A stretch of DNA of 7,747 nt from the NCBI GenBank assembly GCA_002433465.1, contig DJIE01000135.1, positions 10,409 through 18,155 on the forward strand. The letters run 5' to 3'. Below are positions 1-6,383 of the stretch, piece by piece; position 1 is the stretch's first letter, and every line of letters starts with the position of its first letter. The notes under the pieces were generated by a model. That model was not told where the DNA came from. It saw only the letters and a program-made list of their open reading frames with translations, and did no database searches. The stretch is from Salinisphaera sp. UBA6602 (GTDB lineage Bacteria > Pseudomonadota > Gammaproteobacteria > Nevskiales > Salinisphaeraceae). Made by a program: the position numbers and the translations under genes.

Positions 1-3000
1 GGTGGCGGCCGGCGCATCGATATTGCCGGCATAGTGGGCGACCTCGAGGGTCTTTTTCTTCGGCGCAAAGCCGGCCGGCTCCAGCGCGACGTCGTGGCCT
101 GCGGCGACCACGGCGAGATAGTCGATCCAGTAACGCAGACGAAAACGCGTCTTGAGTTTGCCGGTTCGCAGGCGTCGCAGCGCTTGCGGCCAGAGCTGCG
201 GCACCCGCCCGGTCACACGTACGCCATCGATGCCCAGATCGATATCCACGGTGGTGGGCGCACCCTCGGTCTTCCAGGCTTGCCAGATAGGCAGCAGCGT
301 ATTGACGGCCTGGGCCTGGTCGGCGTAATCGACGTTGGCCAGCGGCGGTGGTGGCAGCGTGCCGCGGGCGCGTTCGAGGGCGGTGGGTTCGAGATCGATG
401 GCATCCAGCGTGCCGGCATCGGCGCTGTCGAAAAGGCGCTGGCGCAGCGCGGCCGCGGCAAGCGGATCGAGCCCGATCGGCTCGGCGTCGTCGAGGCGGT
501 GATCGTCGATATCGAGATCGAGCTTCACCCGTTCGCGAAAGAATGCGCGTGGCGGATGGTCGAAAAAGCGTTTCAGGCTTTCCAGATCGATCGTTTCCAG
601 CGCCTCGGCTGGCGGGGCTTCGCTGCCGTCGAGCAGCGGCGTACGCGTCGCCCGCGGGCTGATCGCGGCACGGGTCGCGTCGCGCCAGTCGCCGGCGAAG
701 GTAAAGACGCGCGTATCCGGCTCGTCGGCGTTGAAATAGCGTGGCGAGAACGGCTGCATGGGCTGTTCATGCACGAGCCGCGCTCTAAAGGCCTTGGCGC
801 TGTAGTCGCGAAAATAGGTGCGATGCACGAACTCCAGCGTCTCGCCCACGATTGGCGAGGGCGGCAGGCTTTCGCCGCTGTGCATGTCCTGGCCGAGATA
901 GCTGATATAGAAGCTGTCGCCTGCGGCAGTGAGCGCCTGCAGGAACAGCAGTCGGTCGTCGTCGCGAATATTACGGTCGCCCAGGCGCGGGGCGTCGAAC
1001 ATCACGTTGAAGGCACGGGCAGTGTCCTGACGCGGGAACGCGTCGTCGTTCATGCCCAGCACGCAGACCATACGAAACGGCACGGCGCGTAGCGGCACCA
1101 TGCCGCAGAAGGTGATACCGCCGGCCAGAAAGGGCTGGCGTTCGGCCGCGGATTCGAGCGTGGCGCGCAGCATGTCGCGTACCGCGGGCCAGGAAATACG
1201 GCGGTCGTCGGCGAGCGCGCGCGCGCGGGTGCAGCTTTCCGCGGTTTCGAAACGCGCGAACACGCCGCGCAGGCTGTCCACGGCGCGTTGTTCGTCGGGC
1301 GCGTCGGCGGCCGGCAGGATCAGCGCATCCAGCATCGCGTTGAGCCGGGTCTGCCATTGGGCGGGGGTGGCGGACTGTGCCAATGCATCGGCCGTATCCG
1401 CCAGGGTGCGTTCGAAGCGCCAGAGTTTGCCCAGGGCAGCCGTCATGCCGCCTTCCAGGTCGGCCCATGGGGCAACGCCGGCGGTAAGCGTCTCGTCGTC
1501 GGATTGGGCGACGCCCAGTAGCAGCCGGTCGAGGCCGAAGCGCCAGCTGTTCTGTTCGAATGCGCCTGCGCCAAGTGCGTCGCGGTGGCGTGCATCGCGG
1601 CCCCAGCGAATGCCGGCTGCGCCCACCCAGTCGGTGATCGCATCCAGCTCACCGGCAGACAGGCCGAAGCGACGCATGACCGCCGGCACGGCAAGCAGGT
1701 CGAGCAGGGTGCTGGCCTGCCAGCGCGACAGCGGCAGATCGAGCAGGGCAGACACACAGGTCACGATAGGATGCGCGGCCGAACGGGCACGATCGGCCAG
1801 CCCGAACGGCAGATAGCGATCGGCGGGGGCGCCGCCAAACACGGCCTGGATGGCCGGCGCGTAGGCGGCAACGTCCGGCAGCATGACGATGATGTCGCGC
1901 GGCGCCAGCCGGTCCCCGGGTTCGATTTCGCCCGCGGCCACGCGCTTGTCGTCGGCCGCGAGGCGATCGAGCAGCTGGTCCTGCAGCACCTGGATTTCGC
2001 GCAGCGGGCTGTGGCAGGCATGGACCTCGAAGGAGGTGTCGTCGTCGGCGATGCCTTGCATGGCGTGGCTACAGTCAAGACGCACGATATCGGCCTGAAC
2101 GCGATGCAGGAGGCTGTCGTCGTCGGGCACGTCATAGGCCATCAGATCGCCCAGTTCCGGCTCGATCATGCCCGCGAACTCGTCGGAATAGAGCACGCGC
2201 ACGGTATCCCGTGCCATCCGGCCCAGGGCCGACAGCAGCGGGTGGCCGGCTTCAACGAGTGCCTCGCCGGGCAGCAGGGCGTCGTCGTCTTCGGCCTGCA
2301 TGCCGGGCAGCTCCAGCGGCAGGCGCCCGGCGGTGATATCGCCCCAATACGCTTCGCTGGGGTTGGGCAGCAGGAAATACACGTCGATATGTTCGGCCAG
2401 CGCGTACAGCAAGCGCAGATGATCCGGCGCGAGTGCCACCAGCCCGAAGCAGTAGAGCGGGTTCGGGCAGTGGTAGATCACGCGCTGCTGAAGAGCGCGG
2501 TCGGAGCCCAGCCGCTGGATGAAATCGGTCAGAACGCGTGCCCGGTGCCGGCCGCCGAGCCGATCGTCGCGGGTCAGCCAGCGCCAGACCTGGGCCTGCC
2601 AGCGGCCGGGATTGGCGGCCGGCGTGTCGCCCGCTTCCCAACGGGCGAGCATGTCGGCGCGATAGACCAGGTATTGGTCGAATACATCGGCCAGCTGTCG
2701 GGCCAGCTGATAGCGGCGTACCTCGTCCACCGGATCGCCCAGATAATCGGCCACCGCCGGAATGTCGGCGGCCATGCTCGGCAGCGCCACATAGAGATGC
2801 CAGGGCAGGCGATCGGCTTCGAAATGATCGCCCGCGTCGGCGTCGTCGATCACCGCATGCAGCAGGGCCCAGATGAACTCGCCGGGCAGGCGGCCATCGA
2901 TATTCGCTGCGATGCCTTCGCTGTGGGCCAGCTGTATGCGCAGCCAGCGGCCGATACCGGCGTTGGGTGCAAGCACTGTGTCGCGTGACAGCGGCGGGGC

Positions 3001-3075
3001 CGGGCGATGCCGTCGTAGCGCGCCGAACAGTTCGGCCAGCCGTGACAGGTCGTTGTGGTGATAGAGATAGAACAT
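1..3075 (-). CDS. recC: RecC, exodeoxyribonuclease V gamma subunit (3' end outside window)
   Basis: RecC is the Chi-recognising, non-catalytic scaffold subunit of the RecBCD helicase-nuclease, which processes double-strand ends for RecA. The frame is open for 1025 codons with no stop; E. coli RecC is 1122 residues, so about 100 C-terminal residues lie beyond the left edge. Landmarks matching remembered E. coli RecC are: N-terminus MFYLYHHN (1-8); IAANIDGRLPGEFIW (55-69); DQYLVYR (about 135-142); YWGDI (about 240); CHSPLREIQVLQDQLL; RDIIVMLPDV (about 395); APADRYLPFGLADR; GIRWGRD; VCVLGMNDDAFPR (about 670-680); and LKRFFDHPPRAFF (about 832-846), in the nuclease-like fold. The ATG is chosen by N-terminal homology, because the next in-frame codons upstream run to a TAG at 3112-3114 and the ribosome-binding site is weak. 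Residues equivalent to several E. coli Chi contacts differ (see findings). The gene is divergent from the porin; recB and recD would be expected further left, but this is not visible. Confidence 0.96.
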   Translation of the reverse strand, partial: MFYLYHHNDLSRLAELFGALRRHRPAPPLSRDTVLAPNAGIGRWLRIQLAHSEGIAANIDGRLPGEFIWALLHAVIDDADAGDHFEADRLPWHLYVALPSMAADIPAVADYLGDPVDEVRRYQLARQLADVFDQYLVYRADMLARWEAGDTPAANPGRWQAQVWRWLTRDDRLGGRHRARVLTDFIQRLGSDRALQQRVIYHCPNPLYCFGLVALAPDHLRLLYALAEHIDVYFLLPNPSEAYWGDITAGRLPLELPGMQAEDDDALLPGEALVEAGHPLLSALGRMARDTVRVLYSDEFAGMIEPELGDLMAYDVPDDDSLLHRVQADIVRLDCSHAMQGIADDDTSFEVHACHSPLREIQVLQDQLLDRLAADDKRVAAGEIEPGDRLAPRDIIVMLPDVAAYAPAIQAVFGGAPADRYLPFGLADRARSAAHPIVTCVSALLDLPLSRWQASTLLDLLAVPAVMRRFGLSAGELDAITDWVGAAGIRWGRDARHRDALGAGAFEQNSWRFGLDRLLLGVAQSDDETLTAGVAPWADLEGGMTAALGKLWRFERTLADTADALAQSATPAQWQTRLNAMLDALILPAADAPDEQRAVDSLRGVFARFETAESCTRARALADDRRISWPAVRDMLRATLESAAERQPFLAGGITFCGMVPLRAVPFRMVCVLGMNDDAFPRQDTARAFNVMFDAPRLGDRNIRDDDRLLFLQALTAAGDSFYISYLGQDMHSGESLPPSPIVGETLEFVHRTYFRDYSAKAFRARLVHEQPMQPFSPRYFNADEPDTRVFTFAGDWRDATRAAISPRATRTPLLDGSEAPPAEALETIDLESLKRFFDHPPRAFFRERVKLDLDIDDHRLDDAEPIGLDPLAAAALRQRLFDSADAGTLDAIDLEPTALERARGTLPPPPLANVDYADQAQAVNTLLPIWQAWKTEGAPTTVDIDLGIDGVRVTGRVPQLWPQALRRLRTGKLKTRFRLRYWIDYLAVVAAGHDVALEPAGFAPKKKTLEVAHYAGNIDAPAAT

Positions 3076-3485
3076 TCCGCCGCAGGCCCTGGCGCGCACA
3101 AAGCGCAGAGTCTAGGCGCTCCTGCGCGCGCACCCAACACGGCGGTTGGCTAACCGCGTTGCCCGCGGGTTGAAATAGCGCAGCGCGGGGACCCTCGTGT
3201 AGCACGCCCGGTTTGGGCCCTGCGACGGCACGGTAATGAAAAACGACTCGGCATCACCTGCTTCGCCCCCACTTTCTATGGGTTTGTATGGCCTGGCTGA
3301 CGTGCAGGCTTTTGCGCATGCTGCAATGCACATCGGCGCGTGTATATAGCATTCGATGAAAGTCGAGTGCGCTGCTGCTTTGCTTCGCATTCGGTGTATT
3401 AATCGTTAATAAACATACGTTTAGGGGATCGTTAGGCCAATGGGAAAAGATGCCTTTCAAGTTGCGTCCATAAAAATGAAATAGT

Positions 3486-3497
3486 CGTTCATGAACG
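3486..3497. promoter_or_regulatory. 12-bp perfect palindrome CGTTCATGAACG, possible operator
   Basis: The 12 bases read identically on both strands. They lie just upstream of the candidate -35/-10 of the porin gene, where a dimeric activator or repressor could bind. I cannot match it to a named regulator, so operator function is inferred from symmetry and position only. Confidence 0.35.
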
Positions 3498-3499
3498 GC

Positions 3500-3526
3500 T
3501 TGCACGGTAAAAAAAAATACTATAAA
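3500..3526 (+). promoter_or_regulatory. Candidate promoter for the porin gene
   Basis: TTGCAC (3500-3505) and TATAAA (3521-3526) could act as -35 and -10 elements. The spacer is only 15 bases and the -35 matches consensus at three positions, so an activator would be expected. The surroundings are A-rich, and symmetric sequences sit on both sides. If used, transcription would start near 3533 and give a leader of about 230 bases. Confidence 0.3.
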
Positions 3527-3535
3527 CAGACACTC

Positions 3536-3558
3536 GTGACTTATGACTCACAAGTCAC
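3536..3558. promoter_or_regulatory. Inverted repeat GTGACTT-N9-AAGTCAC at the presumed porin transcription start
   Basis: Perfect 7-base arms (3536-3542 and 3552-3558) flank nine bases. An overlapping inner pair, GTGA-N8-TCAC (3536-3551), has spacing that does not fit the CRP site, which needs six. It lies just downstream of the candidate -10, so it could be a repressor operator or a 5'-end hairpin of the transcript. The regulator is unknown. Confidence 0.4.
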
Positions 3559-3693
3559 CCAGGGGGAGTATTCAATATCGAGCAAGTTGGCCATGAGCCT
3601 GCCGGTCACCGAGACGGCCCGGGCTTGTGCGACCACAGGGTGCAACCGATGAAGACAGGGCGGGCCAGGGGCGCGGACCGGTCGATCGATACC

Positions 3694-3730
3694 CATGCCA
3701 GTGTGCGAGTACTCGAGAACACCAGCCATG
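3694..3730 (+). other. Potential hairpin in the porin leader before the ribosome-binding site
   Basis: An interrupted stem can form from CATG (3694-3697), GTGT (3701-3704) and CGA (3706-3708) pairing with TCG (3713-3715), ACAC (3719-3722) and CATG (3727-3730), around a central GTAC loop; the core CGAGTACTCG is a 10-base palindrome. It ends about 20 bases before the AAGGGGAG Shine-Dalgarno sequence. Further upstream, GGCCCG (3616-3621) can pair with CGGGCC (3661-3666). No known riboswitch class is recognised. Confidence 0.3.
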
Positions 3731-3765
3731 CGTTCCCGTAGTAATGAAAAGGGGAGAAATAACAA

Positions 3766-5163
3766 ATGATCCGCGATATCAATAAAGCAATCGAGGCGAA
3801 ACAGCCGGGCCGTCGGGGACATCTCACCCGCGTGATCGGACTTTCCGCACTGGCCGCGCTGGGCGTGGCGGGTACCGCCAACGCGACAATCAAGACCGAT
3901 GTCGGTGTGGATTACCGTGCCACGGGCTTCTATGTTGAATCCGAGTCGTTCGGTGTCGATGCAACCGATACGGACACCGACAGCGATAATGGCTTTGCTC
4001 AGTACCTGCGTGTGAAGGCGGACTTCAAGCACGAGGAAACCGGCGTATCGGTGCATACCCGAGTCGAATTGGCCGGCGACCGCTGGAGCGGCGACGCGCG
4101 CAACTACGACACGACCTCTGGCAATGCCTTCAACGCCGACAATAACGGCGATAACGTGCGCCTCGACCTGGGCTTCGTGCAGATTCCGTTCAAGTTCGGC
4201 CTGCTGCGTGTGGGCCGTCAGGAAGCCAACTGGAACAACTGTTTGCTGGTTTGCGACGACCGTCGCGACCGTGCGCTGTTCCTGACCAAGCTGGGTAACG
4301 TCAACGCCTTCATCGGCTATGACCGCCGCCAGGACAACACGTCGTTCAACAATGAAGACAACGGCAACCAGATTTTCCCGGGCTTCGTGGCGCCGCTGGG
4401 TGAATCCGGCTGGTCGCTCGGCTTCCTTTATGTACATTGGTTGAACAACTACAACGGCGACCTGATCGGGCCGACCGGCGCGCCTCGTAACGCGTACGTT
4501 CTGTCCAACACCAACATCTATTCTCCGTACATGCAGGGCAGTCTCGGGCCGCTCGATATCTCCTTCGGTGGTAACTGGCTGGAAGGCGGCAACGTCAATG
4601 CGAACCAGACCCCGGAAGGTGGTGACTACTTCAACGACGACGCATATTCCGGCTACTTCCGTGTCGGCGCCGACGTAGGCATGTTCGAGCTCAAGGCGCA
4701 GTATGTGGCCACGCGCGACGGCGGCCTGATCTCGACGGGCTTCGATACCTACTCCAGCCTCATCAACTCCAGCCCGGAATCGACGGCTAACCCGACCAGC
4801 CTGTACCAGATGGGCCGTTATCTTGGTCGTGAAGGCTTCGATGAGTCGCTCTACATCGCCAGTATCGGCATGAACGTCACCGAGAAGTTCGCCTTGCGCG
4901 GCGCGGTGGGCTTCCTCGATATCGAGGTGCCGGATTCGGCCGCGGTCGCGGGCGAAACCAGCGATACCAGCACGGTCTACGATCTGCAGGCCAGCTATCA
5001 GCTCAACGAAGCGGTACGCACCTGGGCGACGTTGGGCATGCTCAAGGAGAACGACGTCGGTATTCTGCGCGGCAACAGCCTCGTCGGGGCCACCCCCAAT
5101 CAGGGCAGTTTCGCCGATGATCGTGTGATCGCCGGCAGCGTGAACCTTGGCGTACAGTTCTAA
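3766..5163 (+). CDS. Outer-membrane beta-barrel protein, porin-like
   Basis: This is a 465-residue predicted outer-membrane channel; its substrate is unknown. The start is fixed by AAGGGGAG at about 3749-3755, ten bases before the ATG. The signal peptide has an unusually long charged n-region (about 22 residues), a hydrophobic core (VIGLSALAALGVAG) and a cleavage site after GTANA (residue 40). The mature protein shows alternating amphipathic strands joined by Asn/Asp/Gly-rich loops, and it ends VNLGVQF with the terminal Phe used for BAM-dependent insertion. Visible details are an acidic loop DATDTDTDSDN (65-75), a VGRQ motif (149-152) and two cysteines, C159 and C163, in an NNCLLVCDDRRDR segment. 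The length suits a 14- to 18-strand general or substrate-specific porin; I cannot assign a family. It is transcribed away from recC after a long leader and is followed by a strong terminator and a lipoprotein gene. Confidence 0.88.
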   Translation: MIRDINKAIEAKQPGRRGHLTRVIGLSALAALGVAGTANATIKTDVGVDYRATGFYVESESFGVDATDTDTDSDNGFAQYLRVKADFKHEETGVSVHTRVELAGDRWSGDARNYDTTSGNAFNADNNGDNVRLDLGFVQIPFKFGLLRVGRQEANWNNCLLVCDDRRDRALFLTKLGNVNAFIGYDRRQDNTSFNNEDNGNQIFPGFVAPLGESGWSLGFLYVHWLNNYNGDLIGPTGAPRNAYVLSNTNIYSPYMQGSLGPLDISFGGNWLEGGNVNANQTPEGGDYFNDDAYSGYFRVGADVGMFELKAQYVATRDGGLISTGFDTYSSLINSSPESTANPTSLYQMGRYLGREGFDESLYIASIGMNVTEKFALRGAVGFLDIEVPDSAAVAGETSDTSTVYDLQASYQLNEAVRTWATLGMLKENDVGILRGNSLVGATPNQGSFADDRVIAGSVNLGVQF

Positions 5164-5180
5164 GGCGCCGTAAGCTGTCA

Positions 5181-5217
5181 GGGGTCTTCGCCGGGTGGCG
5201 AAGGCCCCTTCTTTTTA
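5181..5217 (+). terminator. Rho-independent terminator after the porin gene
   Basis: A 12-base-pair stem (5181-5192 with 5197-5208, including one U-G pair) closes a GGGT loop and is followed by TTCTTTTTA (5209-5217). It begins 17 bases after the porin stop codon and ends 12 bases before the next gene's start, so expression of the lipoprotein gene must either pass through it or begin inside the porin gene. Confidence 0.9.
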
Positions 5218-5219
5218 TC

Positions 5220-5232
5220 TGGAGTTGCTGTG
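5220..5232 (+). promoter_or_regulatory. Ribosome-binding site and GTG start of the lipoprotein gene
   Basis: TGGAG (5220-5224) sits five bases before GTG (5230-5232). The next codon is TTG, which could serve as an alternative start. The GTG is preferred for its spacing, and it yields a normal lipoprotein signal peptide. The site abuts the T-run of the upstream terminator. Confidence 0.6.
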
Positions 5233-6204
5233 TTGTCGAATCGTTTCAAACGCTTTCAATCGATGGTGCTGGCGGCGACCGCCGTGACGGCAGTGGCGGG
5301 TTGTGCCTCCGGGCCGGCCAATCCGGCGGGCGGCAACGGCGATGCGCCGCTGGCGGATTCGGAGGCCGCTTTCGGCTACGAGCAGACCGATTGGGGCAAA
5401 CCGTTCTGGGATAAATGGCTGGACAGCGCCCGGGAAGAGGGGCGTGCCGAGGCGGTACGCTCGGGGCAGGCGCCGGCAACGGCCGTGGCAACGACGTCGG
5501 CGGCAACGTCTGTGGACTCGACCGGCCTCAAGCCCAAACTCGGCCTGTACATCGCCAAGGATGCGCGCGAGTCGATGACATCCTATCGATTGATCTCTGC
5601 GCTCGAGCGTAATGCTGCGCGGCATGGTCTGACTCTGATCAAGCCGAACGAACTCGATGAAGCCGTGGGCGGCTCCGATGCCTGCGGCTCGGAAAGCCCG
5701 CTCGATTGCCCGCGGCTGCTGGCGATTTTTCCGGGCATTCGCGGCCTGCTGGTCGTCGATCAGCGTGGCAGCGGCGACACGGTCACGCTCGAGTCACGCA
5801 TGATGGATCCGGATTTCGATATCCGCTACGAGCCCCTATCCACGCGTGTACAGGTTTCAGACGGCACCAACTCGGATGTTGATATCTGGAGCGACCGTAT
5901 TCTGGATACCGCAGCCGATCGTATCGGCGTAGCCCCCTGGTTCACGCATACCTTCGCGCTCAAGGGCGAGGATATGTACATCAACGCCGGCAGCGCCGCC
6001 GGCCTGAAAATTGGCGACGAACTCGCGATTCATAGCGAGGGTTCGCTGGTGCGTTCGCCCAGTGGTCAGGTCATTGCCTGGGAGCCGGGGCCGGAGGTGG
6101 GCCGCGTGCGCGTCAAGGAATTCGTCGGCGAAAACATTGCGCTTGCCGAACAGGTATCGGGCGAGATGCCCAAGCCCAAGGATCGACTCACCTACGTTGA
6201 TTGA
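5230..6204 (+). CDS. Lipoprotein with a FlgT-like C-terminal domain
   Basis: This is a 324-residue lipoprotein with a GTG start. Basic residues (RFKR) precede a hydrophobic stretch and the lipobox VAGC, giving acylated Cys25. The +2 residue is Ala, not Asp, so outer-membrane sorting is expected. Residues 26-100 are a flexible linker with an Ala/Thr-rich stretch. Residues about 101-240 look like an alpha/beta domain: strand LGLYIA, helix SMTSYRLISALERNAARHG, strand LTLIKPNEL, then GIRGLLVVDQ, broadly like TolB-N/CsgG-type periplasmic domains, with C152 and C160 possibly forming a disulphide. Residues 248-324 (MYINAGSAAGLKIGDELAI through GRVRVKEFVGENIALA to PKPKDRL) resemble the FlgT C-terminal domain. 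No flagellar genes are visible, so flagellar function is not implied. It follows the porin gene at 66 bases and may assist or stabilise that barrel, which is inference only. A terminator follows. Confidence 0.85.
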   Translation: MLSNRFKRFQSMVLAATAVTAVAGCASGPANPAGGNGDAPLADSEAAFGYEQTDWGKPFWDKWLDSAREEGRAEAVRSGQAPATAVATTSAATSVDSTGLKPKLGLYIAKDARESMTSYRLISALERNAARHGLTLIKPNELDEAVGGSDACGSESPLDCPRLLAIFPGIRGLLVVDQRGSGDTVTLESRMMDPDFDIRYEPLSTRVQVSDGTNSDVDIWSDRILDTAADRIGVAPWFTHTFALKGEDMYINAGSAAGLKIGDELAIHSEGSLVRSPSGQVIAWEPGPEVGRVRVKEFVGENIALAEQVSGEMPKPKDRLTYVD

Positions 6205-6222
6205 GTGTTTCCTGCCTTGAGC

Positions 6223-6250
6223 AAAACGCCGGCCTCGCGCCGGCGTTTTT
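6223..6250 (+). terminator. Rho-independent terminator after the lipoprotein gene
   Basis: CGCCGGC (6227-6233) pairs with GCCGGCG (6239-6245) around a CTCGC loop and is followed by five T residues. The AAAA before the stem could extend pairing into the T-run. It lies 18 bases after the stop codon. Confidence 0.9.
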
Positions 6251-6316
6251 GTTTCGGGCCGGCCACGGGCCGGTCGAAGTACGACTGGATTTCGTCAATG
6301 CGCAGGCGCCTTGCAT

Positions 6317-6350
6317 AAAAAAGCGCCGGAAGGCTTTCGCTTTCCGGCGC
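6317..6350 (-). terminator. Rho-independent terminator of the four-repeat secreted protein gene
   Basis: GCGCCGGAA (6323-6331) pairs with TTCCGGCGC (6342-6350). The stem extends inward by a G-T, a G-C and a C-G pair to a four-base loop. Six A residues at 6317-6322 read as a T-run on the minus strand, so the terminator serves the minus-strand gene, which stops at 6384. Together with the preceding hairpin it isolates the converging transcripts. Confidence 0.85.
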
Positions 6351-6383
6351 CTTGAATCCTCCGATCCCGTTTCGGGAGGTGGA

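Larger units (their letters stand above)
3076..3765. other. 690-base divergent intergenic region between recC and the porin gene
   Basis: No convincing gene lies here. The recC-proximal part (3076-3250) is GC-rich and includes an inverted repeat, GCGGTT-ggct-AACCGC (3142-3157). The middle (3340-3530) is clearly AT-richer than the rest of the window and is the likely promoter region. It includes the inverted repeat ATTAA-tcg-TTAAT (3398-3410) and a run of nine or more A residues near 3509-3517. The porin-proximal 230 bases (about 3535-3765) are GC-rich again and look like a transcribed leader. Open frames on either strand here lack good ribosome-binding sites or overlap known genes in shadow frames. 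Confidence 0.8.

Noticed and set aside
34..2988. Long plus-strand open frames (34-1092, 1585-2988) opposite recC
   Set aside because: They are in register with the recC codons on the other strand and are open only because of its GC-rich codon use. They have no recognisable domains, whereas the minus frame matches RecC throughout.
2252..3205. 317-residue minus-strand frame overlapping the start of recC
   Set aside because: It is Arg/Pro/Ala-rich shadow translation in another frame over RecC's conserved N-terminus, and it crosses the recC start without a proper ribosome-binding site.
3536..3551. CRP-like GTGA...TCAC site near the porin promoter
   Set aside because: The half-sites are eight bases apart instead of six, and the longer GTGACTT/AAGTCAC symmetry explains the sequence better.
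3631..3680. Similarity of CACAGGGTGCAACC to the conserved CACAGGGCAAACC of cyclic-di-GMP-I riboswitches
   Set aside because: The second conserved block (GGACGCAAAGCC) and the expected P2/P3 stems are absent nearby, so the match is treated as chance.
3541..4437. 298-residue minus-strand frame opposite the porin
   Set aside because: It mirrors the porin coding frame and leader. The plus frame has a signal peptide, barrel pattern, C-terminal Phe and good ribosome-binding site.
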